From positions 62,001-126,000 of the forward strand of contig CADEFT010000013.1 in NCBI GenBank assembly GCA_902826685.1: a stretch of DNA of 64,000 nt, read 5' to 3'. The notes under the pieces were generated by a model. The model had not been told where the DNA came from and searched no databases. It worked only from the letters and a program-made list of their open reading frames with translations. Below are positions 17,685 through 26,202 of the stretch, piece by piece. The position numbers and the translations under genes are program-made. Each line of letters opens with the position of its first letter. Within the stretch, counting starts at the first letter, position 1. The DNA is from an uncultured Acidobacteriota bacterium (GTDB taxonomy: Bacteria > Acidobacteriota > Terriglobia > Bryobacterales > Bryobacteraceae).

Positions 17685-18923
17685 CTATTTCGCCCATGCC
17701 TCTTTCTTATACGGGAACGATTTCCAGTTCTCCGCCGCGCGCGCGTTCAAATCCCAAACCACTTTGCCCGCGCGCAAGGTCAGTTCCGCCACGATATTCT
17801 GCGTACCGGCATTGCCCGCGCCCGCCGAATCGATGAAGCCGAACTTGCCCTTATCCACCCGCAGCACGGCGATGTCGGCCTCGGCGCCCACATCGAGGTG
17901 GCCGAGATCGAGGCGCTTGATCTGCCTGGCCGGGTTCCACGTGGACATCGCGATCACCTGATCGAGCGAGGAGCCCAGGTTCAGAATCTTCGCCATCACG
18001 TTGGCCATGTCCTTCATGCCCGCGTTCATGCTGCCGCTGTGCAGATCGGTGGAAATGGAATCGGGCGGAAAGCCTTGTTGAAACGCCGGCAGCGCGACGT
18101 ACCAATAAAAGCTGCCCGCGCCGTGGCCCACGTCGAAGATGATGCCGCGCTTGCGCCCCGCCACCAGCGCCGGATTCACCTTGCCGTTCACCACCTCTTC
18201 CCGATGTCCGCTGTAGCAGTGCGTGTAGATATCGCCCGGCCTCAGCTTGTCGAGCAGCAGCGTGTTGATGTTGCGCACCTTGTTCAAATAGCCGAAGTCG
18301 ATCATCACCGGCATGTCGGCCATCTTGCCCGCCGCCACCGCCTTTTCCACCGACTCCCAGCCGGGGCCCGCATAATGAGCCGACTTAAATCCCACGATGG
18401 TGCCTTTGTGCGCCTTGGCCATGGCCGCCGCCGCATTGGCGTCAAGCTGCGCGGGATCGTCTTCGAGCCCCGTGCCCATGCCCGCCGCCACGATGTTCAG
18501 CATGGCCAGGATGCGCGTCTGCGACCGCTTGATGACCTGCTCGTGAAACATGGGGAACGTCTTCAGCCCGGTGGTTCCGGCGTCCACCATCGTGGTGACG
18601 CCGGACCGGAAGGAGAAAGCGTCGGGCTGGACGCTGGAGTCGCGCTGCACGCCGCCGAGCCCCGGCCTGGGGAACACGTGCACGTGCAGATCGATGAGGC
18701 CTGGCGTGACGTAAAGACCCGCCACATCGGCCACGCGCTTGGCCTGCGCCGCCGGAATGTTGGCCGCTACGCGCGCGATCTTGCCGCCTGTGACGGCGAC
18801 ATCGCGTACCGCGCTGAGGCCGTTTTTGGGATCGATGACGTGGCCGCCCTTCAACACCAGATCGTACGGCTGTGCCGCCAGCGCGCCGGCGGCGGCCAGA
18901 ATCAGAATCGAATTTCGAAGCAT
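17685..18923 (-). CDS. Exported amidohydrolase/deacetylase-family metallohydrolase
   Basis: This is a 412-residue amidohydrolase. The signal peptide is MLRNSILILAAAGALAAQ. The composite beta-sandwich is LKGGHVIDPKNG, then LYVTPGLIDLHVHVFP with the first metal-binding HxH. Further His and Asp ligands are probably in HCYSGH, DLHSG and the C-terminal ADIAVLR region. The family includes dihydroorotase-like deacetylases and secreted hydrolases. It lies 16 bp downstream of a TonB-dependent receptor gene on the same strand, so it may process the imported ligand. Substrate unknown. Confidence 0.85.
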   Translation of the reverse strand: MLRNSILILAAAGALAAQPYDLVLKGGHVIDPKNGLSAVRDVAVTGGKIARVAANIPAAQAKRVADVAGLYVTPGLIDLHVHVFPRPGLGGVQRDSSVQPDAFSFRSGVTTMVDAGTTGLKTFPMFHEQVIKRSQTRILAMLNIVAAGMGTGLEDDPAQLDANAAAAMAKAHKGTIVGFKSAHYAGPGWESVEKAVAAGKMADMPVMIDFGYLNKVRNINTLLLDKLRPGDIYTHCYSGHREEVVNGKVNPALVAGRKRGIIFDVGHGAGSFYWYVALPAFQQGFPPDSISTDLHSGSMNAGMKDMANVMAKILNLGSSLDQVIAMSTWNPARQIKRLDLGHLDVGAEADIAVLRVDKGKFGFIDSAGAGNAGTQNIVAELTLRAGKVVWDLNARAAENWKSFPYKKEAWAK

Positions 18924-18938
18924 TCGTGTCTCCCCCGC

Positions 18939-21900
18939 TCAGAACAGATACTTCAGCGCCAGTTGCATCTGGCGGTTGTCGAGCCACGTGGCCGTGATCG
19001 TGCCGAAAGCCGGCGCGCCCAGCACCGCGTTCGGCGCGCGGAATTGCGGCGTGTTGAACAGGTTGAAAGCCTCAAACCGGAACTGGAAGCGATGGCCTTC
19101 CTTCACCGGAAATTCCTTGAACAGGCCCACGTCCCACGTCTTCATGGCCGGCTGGCGCAGCGTGTTGCGGCCTACCTCGCCGAACTTGAAATCGGCGTAG
19201 CGGAACGCGTTCGGGTTGAACCACAGGTCGGGCGTAGGATTGGCAAGCTCCGGCCGCACGCCGGGCACGTAGTCCGGACGCTGCGGCGAGCCGCCGGTGT
19301 TCTGCCGGTTTCCCTGCTGCGTGATCGTGTACGGGAAGCCGGACTGGTAGGTCACGATGCCGTTGAACGACCAGTTCTTCAAAAGAAAACCAGGGGCGCC
19401 GCGCAGACCCGCGGGCGACGGAATCGACCACAGGAAGCTGGTGGTGAAACGATGCCGGTAATCGAAACCGGAATTGGAGCGCTCGCACGCCCAGCAATCC
19501 ATGTCCTGCGCGCCGTTGGTGGAAAACGGCAGCGATTCGTTGGTTCCATAGGCCTGGTCGATGTTGTGCGCCCAGGTGTAGGACGTCAGGAACGAGAAGC
19601 CCTTGGCGAATCGCCGTTCGCCGCGCATTTGCAGACTCTGGAAATACGACTTACCGTCGGCGCCCAGCCACCGGATGGCGCCCCATCGGGGATACCGCCG
19701 CCGCGCCTGTACCGCGCCCGGCGCCGGAGGTGCGTCATTGGCGTTGCGGCTGTTGTCGAGCCGCGACGCCTGGCTGCCCACATAGGCGATTTCAAAAACC
19801 GTATCCCGCGTCAACTGCCGCTGCACCGAAGCCGACCATTGCACGTTGTAGGCGTTCTCCCGTTCAATCGGTACGGCCACCACGCTCAGCGGAGGAGCGG
19901 CCGTCTCGCGCCCGATCGGATAGGGATTGCGCAGCGTCAGAGCCAGCGGATCCGCCGGGTCCGCTACAAACTGCACCTGAAATGTTTTAAACGGATTCCC
20001 GATCACCGTCAGATTGTTCATCTGGTTGGCGTTGTTATAAACGCCAAAGCCGGTGCGGACAACCCAGTTGCTCGCGGGCCGGTAGGCCAGGCCCAGCCGC
20101 GGCCAGAAGCGGTATTTCTCGGCCCTGTAAAGCTTCGTCCGCGTTTTCGAAACCGGGTCCGTGGGAAACAGATAGCCGCCCGGCTGGTCGATGCGCAGCG
20201 TGCGCGGCAGGCCGTTCTCTTCATCGGTGGTCCCGACGAAGTCGTACCGCATGCCGATATTCATCGTCAGCCGGGAAGTCGCCTTCCATTCATCCTGCAA
20301 GTAGAAGGCGTAGGTCTGCTGGTTGTACTCGACCGGCAGAATGCCATCGGGCGTTTGCGAAAGGGAAGGGAAGCCGAGCACGAAATCAGCCGCGGCGTGT
20401 CCGGTGACCTGCGCGTTGAACTGCATTTGTCCACGTGCGTTATTCGATCCGGCGCGATCCATGCGCAGGCGCTTGAAATCGAACCCCGCCTTGAACGTAT
20501 GAACGCCGCGGGTGACCGTGAAGTTGTCCACCAACTGCCACGTTTCGCTGACGTTGAAATCGGGGATGAGGCCGCCGTCGCCCATGGTGAGATAGCCGGA
20601 AACGTTCATGGGCACCATGCCGGTTTCAAACGGGCTGAGCCGGCGCGGCTGGCGCGTTTCCGGATCGACGCCGCGCACGTTGATGAGCCCCATCGATTCC
20701 GGATCGAAGTTGGTATTGGTGCGCAGGCCTCGCCGCAGAATCCAGTTGCGGTTGAAGCCCAGCTTGAGGTCGTTCAGAACGGTGGGACTGAACATATGGT
20801 TATGGCTCAGCACCGCGTTGCGCGCGGTGAGCCGGCTTTCGAGCGGCGCGAAATAATTCAGCTCCACCGTAGGAAATTCATAGTTGAAGATCGCCACGCG
20901 GGCAAAGAGCCGGTCGTTCACGCCGATGTTATGGTCGCCGCGCACGAACACCTGGTTGATGCCGTTGAGCTGCGTCTCGACACCCGCCAGGTTGGCGCCC
21001 GTGCCGGCGTCGGTGGGCAGCGGGTGGAACTGCATGTAATTGCGCGCCACCGGATCGATGCGGCTTTGCGGAATGATGTTGCCCGCGAAGGTGCCGCCCA
21101 GCGGATCGCGCAGAGGCGTGGGAACCTGCGAGAAATCGCCCGCGCGGAACGCCGCCGGAATCACCGACGCCCGCTGCGCCACTTCCTGCTTCTCGCGCTG
21201 CCCTTCGTAGTTCACCATCCAAAAGGTGCGGTCGCGGCCGTTGTAGACCTTGGGAACCAGCACCGGGCCCGATAGCACGAACCCGAATTGGTTGCGCTGA
21301 AGAACGTCCTTGCTCAGCGGGCGCGGACGGAAGTAATTGCGCGCGTCCAGGTTGTCGTTGCGGATGAACTCAAACAACGCGCCATGCAGTTGATTGGTGC
21401 CGGGCCGTGTATGGATCTCCACCTGCGCGCCGGCGTTGTGGCCGTATTCGGCCGAATAGGTGGCGGCGTGGACCTTGAATTCCTGGATGGCCTCGATGGA
21501 GGCTTTGAAGAACGTCGCGTTGTTGATGTTCCAGGCCGTGTAGACGCCGTCGTAGCGCACCTGCCCCTGGTTCTCGCGCATGCCATTGGCGCTGACGGCG
21601 ATCGCCGAGTCGCGGCGGCCGTACTGATTGGTATTCGACGAAATGCCCTTGATCACGCCGGGCATCAGGCCCGCCAGGTTGGCGAAGCTGCGGCCGTTCA
21701 GCGGCAGATCGACGATGCGCTTCTGCTCGACGACGTTGCCGAGAGTGGCATCGTCGGTGGCCAGTTGCAAGCCGCTGGCGACCACTTCCACCGATTCGCT
21801 CACCGACCCGATTTGAAGCGTAAAGTTCATGCGCGCCTTCTGGTCGAGCTGCAGCAGCACGCCCGTGCGCACTTCCGAACGGAAACCCTGCTTTTCGGCC

Positions 21901-22130
21901 CGCAGCGTGTATTCGCCGGGCTGCATCGCCACAAAAACGTAGGTGCCGGATTCACCGGTTTGCACCTTGCGGCTTTGATTGGTAGCGAGGTGGGTGGCGG
22001 TGATCTCGACGCCGGGGACCTGGGCGCCCGAGCCATCCTGCACCACACCAAGGATCTCCGTGGAATCGCCGCCTTGCGGAAAGGCGGGAATCACGGAGAG
22101 GACAAAAAGAGAACGGAGAAGGTATCGCAT
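18939..22130 (-). CDS. Oar-like TonB-dependent receptor
   Basis: The 1063-residue protein starts at the ATG at 22130, 5 nt after GAGGAG; a GTG two codons upstream overlaps that site and is less likely. It has a signal peptide, a regulatory-like domain (LGVVQDGSGAQVPGVEITATH), a plug (IVDLPLNGRSFANLAGLMPGV, YSAEYGHNAGAQVEIHTRPGTNQLHG) and a barrel ending in LQLALKYLF. It is the promoter-proximal gene of a receptor-amidohydrolase pair. Its -10 (TATACT), leader and first codons are duplicated at 22562-22608. Confidence 0.9.
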   Translation of the reverse strand: MRYLLRSLFVLSVIPAFPQGGDSTEILGVVQDGSGAQVPGVEITATHLATNQSRKVQTGESGTYVFVAMQPGEYTLRAEKQGFRSEVRTGVLLQLDQKARMNFTLQIGSVSESVEVVASGLQLATDDATLGNVVEQKRIVDLPLNGRSFANLAGLMPGVIKGISSNTNQYGRRDSAIAVSANGMRENQGQVRYDGVYTAWNINNATFFKASIEAIQEFKVHAATYSAEYGHNAGAQVEIHTRPGTNQLHGALFEFIRNDNLDARNYFRPRPLSKDVLQRNQFGFVLSGPVLVPKVYNGRDRTFWMVNYEGQREKQEVAQRASVIPAAFRAGDFSQVPTPLRDPLGGTFAGNIIPQSRIDPVARNYMQFHPLPTDAGTGANLAGVETQLNGINQVFVRGDHNIGVNDRLFARVAIFNYEFPTVELNYFAPLESRLTARNAVLSHNHMFSPTVLNDLKLGFNRNWILRRGLRTNTNFDPESMGLINVRGVDPETRQPRRLSPFETGMVPMNVSGYLTMGDGGLIPDFNVSETWQLVDNFTVTRGVHTFKAGFDFKRLRMDRAGSNNARGQMQFNAQVTGHAAADFVLGFPSLSQTPDGILPVEYNQQTYAFYLQDEWKATSRLTMNIGMRYDFVGTTDEENGLPRTLRIDQPGGYLFPTDPVSKTRTKLYRAEKYRFWPRLGLAYRPASNWVVRTGFGVYNNANQMNNLTVIGNPFKTFQVQFVADPADPLALTLRNPYPIGRETAAPPLSVVAVPIERENAYNVQWSASVQRQLTRDTVFEIAYVGSQASRLDNSRNANDAPPAPGAVQARRRYPRWGAIRWLGADGKSYFQSLQMRGERRFAKGFSFLTSYTWAHNIDQAYGTNESLPFSTNGAQDMDCWACERSNSGFDYRHRFTTSFLWSIPSPAGLRGAPGFLLKNWSFNGIVTYQSGFPYTITQQGNRQNTGGSPQRPDYVPGVRPELANPTPDLWFNPNAFRYADFKFGEVGRNTLRQPAMKTWDVGLFKEFPVKEGHRFQFRFEAFNLFNTPQFRAPNAVLGAPAFGTITATWLDNRQMQLALKYLF

Positions 22131-22168
22131 CAGCACTCCTCGATTTGGGAGGAGTATATCAGGCGAGG
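22122..22168 (+). repeat. 47-bp direct repeat, copy A (receptor promoter and start)
   Basis: This segment spans the receptor's first codons, its GAGGAG site and its minus-strand -10. It matches 22562-22608 at 44 of 47 positions with a fixed offset of 440 bp; the differences are at 22132, 22146 and 22153. The VapBC relic fills the interval. Confidence 0.93.
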
Positions 22169-22558
22169 GGATTGTGGCGCTTCAGGCTTTCGAAACGGTC
22201 AAAACCGGAATCGTTGGTATGCAGCACCAGAATTCGAACACCCGGCTGCTCGAGCCACGCCTGTACTGCCTCCACGCATCGTAAGCGTACACCAGCAAGT
22301 TGGTGTCGGGTACGATCATCGACTCTGAGCGAGCTTGCGGAGTCGCTCCTCATCTTCCAAGTCGCCGGCGAGGTGCCGCGGTTCTTCCCTTTCCACTGCT
22401 TCGGGAGGCCCATGTCGAAAGGCTTTACACGGAAGGGTTCCTTCGCGGTCTCAGCCGGGCTCTTGATCCCCAAGCCGCGCCGCAGGACTTCGTTGACGAT
22501 CAGTTTGTACGGTTTATTCTCGCGGAAAGCAGCGGCCACTCCTGATGGACCATCCTGC
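22159..22558 (-). pseudogene. Degenerate VapBC toxin-antitoxin locus
   Basis: Minus-strand pieces in different frames match a VapB antitoxin followed by a VapC PIN toxin. Antitoxin part: RENKPYKLIVNEVLRRGLGI ... KPFDMGLP, then a frame change to EAVEREEPRHLAGDLEDEE and on to a stop near 22317 that overlaps ATG as TGATG/ATGA-like. Toxin part: MIVPDTNLLVYAYDA (from 22319) holds the first PIN Asp. The middle of the toxin is missing, and the frame shifts to VQAWLEQPG and the C-terminal TNDSGFDRFESLKRHNPLA with the last PIN Asp. About 90 central toxin residues are gone, so neither protein can work. Confidence 0.8.
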
Positions 22559-22561
22559 GCC

Positions 22562-22608
22562 GTATCGCATCGGCACTCCTCGATTCGGGAGGCGTATATC
22601 AGGCGAGG
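22562..22608 (+). repeat. 47-bp direct repeat, copy B
   Basis: This copy matches the receptor promoter/start segment at 22122-22168 (44 of 47). It no longer has a receptor gene behind it. It ends 30 bp before the methyltransferase start and marks the far side of the VapBC relic. Confidence 0.93.
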
Positions 22609-22637
22609 AACGCCATGCTTCGGCCTGATATCATCTT

Positions 22638-23411
22638 GTGCCTGTGACCGAAATTCTGCGTGAGCTTGCGCCTGGAAGCGTGGTGCTCGATCTCGGCTGT
22701 GGCTCAGGCAGTTTTCCGGCGCCTGGCGGGCCGGTCACGTTCTGCGCCGTCGACCTGGAAACGCCGCCCGTTCCCCCCGCCCGCTTCCTCCAGGCCGATG
22801 CCGGCCGCCTGCCGTTCCGCGCCTGGACATTCGATTTGATCGTCTGCAACCACAGCCTGGAGCACTTCCTGAATCTTGGGGACGTTCTCGCCGAGATCCA
22901 CCGGACGATCAAACCCTCGGGGGCGCTATACGTGGCGGTACCGGACTCCACCACCCTATCGGACCGCCTGTACCGTTGGCTCGCGCGCGGCGGCGGCCAC
23001 GTCAATCCGTTCTCTTCCGCCTCCGAACTTGCCGCGCGCATTGAGCGGACGACCGGGCTGCGGCACGCCGCCACACGGCCCTTGTGCACTTCCTTCTCGT
23101 TCCTCAACCGGAAGAACGCCCGCGGCCCGCTTCCCCGGCGGCTCTGGCTTTTTGGCGGAGGCACGGAGTGCTCGCTGAGGATCGCCATTCGCCTGCTGCG
23201 GATGCTTGACCGCACGTTCGGTACCGGGCTCTCGTCCTATGGATGGGCGTTCTATTTCGGCAATGCCGGGAGCGCCATCGACACGCGCCGCTGGCGGAAC
23301 GTGTGCATCCGATGCGGCTCGGCGCACCCGCCCGAGTCACTTCGCGCGACTTCCCGGTGGTGGCCTGAATTCACGTGTCCCCAGTGCGGAACGCTCAATC
23401 CATTCGAATAG
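22638..23411 (+). CDS. Class I SAM-dependent methyltransferase with C-terminal zinc-ribbon-like tail
   Basis: This protein has 257 residues. Motif I is VLDLGCGSGSF (about residues 16-27), followed by DAGRLPFRAWTFDLIVCNHSLEHF typical of Methyltransf_11. The C-terminus adds two CxxC pairs (CIRCGS and CPQCGT) that probably bind zinc. Substrate unknown. The GTG at 22638 is only 3 nt after TATCAT (22629-22634); an in-frame GTG at 22644 would fit a leaderless start better. Confidence 0.85.
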   Translation: MPVTEILRELAPGSVVLDLGCGSGSFPAPGGPVTFCAVDLETPPVPPARFLQADAGRLPFRAWTFDLIVCNHSLEHFLNLGDVLAEIHRTIKPSGALYVAVPDSTTLSDRLYRWLARGGGHVNPFSSASELAARIERTTGLRHAATRPLCTSFSFLNRKNARGPLPRRLWLFGGGTECSLRIAIRLLRMLDRTFGTGLSSYGWAFYFGNAGSAIDTRRWRNVCIRCGSAHPPESLRATSRWWPEFTCPQCGTLNPFE

Positions 23412-23424
23412 GAATGGGACCCGG

Positions 23425-24879
23425 CTACACCCAAAGATCGGCGACCGGCCTGCCCTTCACCAGCTCGCGAGGCTGATTCAAATGATTCAGCACTTCCATC
23501 TCCGGGTTGATGCCAAGCGCGTAATATACCGTCGCCAGCAGATCGTTCGGATGCACGGGCTTGTCCTTGGGCGACGATCCGGTGGCGTCCGACGCGCCGT
23601 AGAGACGGCCGGTGGGCATGCCGGCTCCCGCCACCACGGCGGTGTAGCAATACGGCCAATGGTCGCGCCCGTCCGGTGAATTCGTATTGCCCGAAGTGCT
23701 GACGCCCATGCGCGGCGACCGGCCGAACTCGCCCACCGCCACCACCAGCGTTTCCTTCAACAGCCCGCGCCGGTCCATATCTTCGATCAACGCCGAAAGC
23801 CCGCGGTCGAGCACCGGGCAATGGAGATTCTTGAGCGGTCCAAAATTGGCCGCGTGCGTATCGAAGGCGTCCACTTCCGGATTGCCGTTGGCCACGGCCG
23901 GCCAGTTCACCTGTACGAAGCGCGTGCCGGCTTCGATCAGGCGGCGGCCCATCAGCAGGCTCTGGCCGAAGGTGGTCCGTCCGTAGCGCTCGCGCACGGC
24001 CTCGTCTTCCTTGGTCAGATCGAAGGCATCGCGCGCCTTGCCGCTCAGCACCAGATCGAACGCCTTGGCGTAGTACTCATCGATGGCATGGCTGGCCAGC
24101 GCCTTCTCAAGCTCCGGCATCGATCCGTTGATGCCCTTGAGCAGCGTCAACCGGTCCTTCAACCGCTCCGGCGTCACTTCCTTCCGCAGCGAGAGATCGT
24201 CGAGCTTGACGGGCTTGTTTGGATCCTGATAAAGCCGGTAAGGATCGTAAGCCTTGCCGAGAAATCCGGCCGCTCCGCCTTTGCCGATCACGTTCGATTC
24301 CTGCAGCGGGCGCGGCATCTCGACAAACGGCAGCACCGGTTCGCTCAACGGCAGCATCTTCGAGATGTGCGAGCCCGCGGTGGGAAAGTCGGCGGGCGAC
24401 GGCGGCTCAAGCTGGCCCGATGGCGATACCTTGTCCGGCGGGTAGCCGGTCAACATCTGATAGATGGCGGCGGTGTGATTGAACAGGCCGCTGGGGGTAT
24501 AGCTCATCGAGCGGATCAGCGTGTAACGCTTCACCTGCTCGGCCATCATCGGCATGTGTTCGCCCAACTGGATGCCGGGCACCTTGGTCGCCAGCGCCTT
24601 GAACTCGCCGCGAATATTCGATGGCGCCTCGGGCTTGGGATCGAAGATATCCAGGTGGCTGGGCCCGCCCTGCAGAAACACCATCATCACCGATTTGGCC
24701 GAACGGAAACCCTTCGAGCCTTCGAGCTTGGCCGCGGCCGAATTCGCCGCCTGCGCCTTCTGCCATGCCAGAAAATGGGGCAGGCTGAGACCGAACAGCC
24801 CGACCGAACCCGCGCGCAGCAGCTCCCGCCGCGTGGGTCCGTCGCAAAGGTGGCCTTGTTTGCCGGGGATGACTAGCAT
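23425..24879 (-). CDS. DUF1501 (sulfatase-fold) protein with Tat signal
   Basis: The 484-residue protein has a Tat-type leader (TRRELLRAGSVGLFGLSL). The DUF1501 signature follows: SVMMVFLQGGPSHLDIFDPKP near residue 65, TLIRSMSY, and VVAVGEFGRSPRMG...GRDHWPYCYTAVVAGAG near residues 375-425. DUF1501 is related to the alkaline phosphatase/sulfatase superfamily and common in Planctomycetes and Acidobacteriota. It is often paired with a DUF1553/1549 partner, which is absent here. It starts only 23 bp from the divergent TPR gene. Confidence 0.9.
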   Translation of the reverse strand: MLVIPGKQGHLCDGPTRRELLRAGSVGLFGLSLPHFLAWQKAQAANSAAAKLEGSKGFRSAKSVMMVFLQGGPSHLDIFDPKPEAPSNIRGEFKALATKVPGIQLGEHMPMMAEQVKRYTLIRSMSYTPSGLFNHTAAIYQMLTGYPPDKVSPSGQLEPPSPADFPTAGSHISKMLPLSEPVLPFVEMPRPLQESNVIGKGGAAGFLGKAYDPYRLYQDPNKPVKLDDLSLRKEVTPERLKDRLTLLKGINGSMPELEKALASHAIDEYYAKAFDLVLSGKARDAFDLTKEDEAVRERYGRTTFGQSLLMGRRLIEAGTRFVQVNWPAVANGNPEVDAFDTHAANFGPLKNLHCPVLDRGLSALIEDMDRRGLLKETLVVAVGEFGRSPRMGVSTSGNTNSPDGRDHWPYCYTAVVAGAGMPTGRLYGASDATGSSPKDKPVHPNDLLATVYYALGINPEMEVLNHLNQPRELVKGRPVADLWV

Positions 24880-24885
24880 GCCGGA

Positions 24886-24895
24886 ATTATATAAT
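24886..24895. promoter_or_regulatory. Shared palindromic -10 of two divergent genes
   Basis: ATTATATAAT is a perfect palindrome that gives TATAAT on both strands (plus 24890-24895, minus 24891-24886). The DUF1501 start codon begins 6 nt away and the TPR start codon 7 nt away. Transcription from each hexamer would therefore start at or within a base or two of the start codon. No clear -35 is visible. Confidence 0.65.
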
Positions 24896-24902
24896 GAAAG
24901 GC

Positions 24903-26087
24903 ATGCGCTTGATCGCCGCGCTGGTGTTCGCCAGCTTGCCTGCCTTGGCGGATACCTACCTCATTCTGCCTTTTTTCAATCACTCCGGGAACCGCGGTCT
25001 CGATTGGATCAGTGAGAGTATCGCCGACAATATTCGCGAAACGTTGAACACCGAGGGGCTTTTGTCGGTGGATCGTGAGAAGCGCGCCGAAGCCTACAGC
25101 CGCCTCGGCGTGCGCCCCTACGCCTTGCTGACCAAAGGCACCGTTGTGCGCATCGCCGAAACCGTCGACGCTCATCATGTCGTTTATGGCCGGTTTGAGG
25201 TGGAGCGCAACGACCGCACGCCGCCGTCGAGCCGCGGCACCTTGCGTATTACCGCGCAGGTGCTCGATCTGGAAAAGATCCAGCGCGGGCCGGAATTTCT
25301 TTCCATGGGCCCGCTCGAGGATCTGGCGACGCTGCAGAACAACATGGCCTGGCAAACCTTGAATTTTCTGGCGCCCGGCCGCGCTCCCTCGGAAGAGGAA
25401 TACCGCCAGCGGCGGCCGGCGGTGCGCCTGGAAGCGATTGAGCACTACGTCCGCGGCGTGCTCAGCGCCAGTGAGGAACAGAAGGTCAAATTTCTGCAAC
25501 TGGCCGTCAAGCTGGATGCGCGCTATTCCGCGCCCAGTTTCGAACTGGGCCGCCACTATTGGGAGCGGGAAGACTACAAGAACGCCAGCGAGTGGCTGGC
25601 GCGCCTGGAGCCGCTCGACGACCGCTACCTCGACGCGAACTTCATGCGCGGCATTGCGCGCTTCGAACTGAAGGATTTCCCGGGCGCCCAAAGCGCCTTC
25701 GAAACGGTGCTGAAGACGGCGCCTTTGAACGAAGTGCAGAACAACCTGGGCGCGGCCATGCTGCGGCGCGATCTGCCCGAAGCCGAAGACTGGTTCGTGC
25801 GCGCGGCCGAAGGCGACTCCAACGATCCCACCTATCACTTCAATCTCGGTTACGCGCGTTGGCGCCGCGGCGATTTCGAGCGCGCCGCCCGCAGCTTCAA
25901 AGCCGTCCTGGCGCGCGATCCGGAAGACGATGACGCCCAGGATCTGTTGAGCCGCGCCGAGCGGAAGATCCTGCCCGTGCCGGGCGACAGCCGCATTGAA
26001 GCCATGCCGCGGCTGAAATTCGACTTCGAGCTTTCCGCCTTCCTCCAGTTGCGGTCGATTCTTGAGGGGCCGAAAAGCAAGAACTAG
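24903..26087 (+). CDS. Exported TPR protein
   Basis: The protein has 394 residues from the ATG at 24903, chosen because the in-frame ATG at 24894 lies inside the -10. A signal peptide (MRLIAALVFASLPALA) is followed by a beta-rich region (YLILPFFNHSGNRGLDWISESIADNIRE, about 20-140) resembling FlgO/TolB-N-type domains. TPR-like helices run from about 170 to 350, including YHFNLGYARWRRGDFERAARSFKAV. It likely acts as a periplasmic scaffold. Divergent from DUF1501 and 115 bp before the PP2C gene. Confidence 0.8.
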   Translation: MRLIAALVFASLPALADTYLILPFFNHSGNRGLDWISESIADNIRETLNTEGLLSVDREKRAEAYSRLGVRPYALLTKGTVVRIAETVDAHHVVYGRFEVERNDRTPPSSRGTLRITAQVLDLEKIQRGPEFLSMGPLEDLATLQNNMAWQTLNFLAPGRAPSEEEYRQRRPAVRLEAIEHYVRGVLSASEEQKVKFLQLAVKLDARYSAPSFELGRHYWEREDYKNASEWLARLEPLDDRYLDANFMRGIARFELKDFPGAQSAFETVLKTAPLNEVQNNLGAAMLRRDLPEAEDWFVRAAEGDSNDPTYHFNLGYARWRRGDFERAARSFKAVLARDPEDDDAQDLLSRAERKILPVPGDSRIEAMPRLKFDFELSAFLQLRSILEGPKSKN

Positions 26088-26187
26088 GCCGTCCGGCAGT
26101 TACTAGGTCACTTAGTATGGCCGTTCCCCGCGAGCCGGCGCCGCAGCCGCCCGGCGCGGTCCAGTACCTCCTTCCGGAAGTTGAGGC

Positions 26188-26193
26188 TATAAT
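26188..26193 (+). promoter_or_regulatory. -10 element of the PP2C gene
   Basis: A perfect TATAAT lies 9 nt before the ATG at 26203, so the transcript would have almost no leader. No SD-like sequence sits at the normal distance, and the -35 region is poor. Confidence 0.5.
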
Positions 26194-26202
26194 CGGAAGT
26201 TC

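Noticed and set aside
17193..21275. Very long plus-strand open frame of about 1360 codons opposite two receptors and the amidohydrolase
   Set aside because: It runs antisense through three well-supported genes, has Arg/His/Ala-biased composition and no domain. It is a high-GC shadow frame.
14033..22130. SusC/SusD-type polysaccharide utilisation locus
   Set aside because: The receptors are Oar-like and no SusD lipoprotein or glycoside hydrolase cluster is present.
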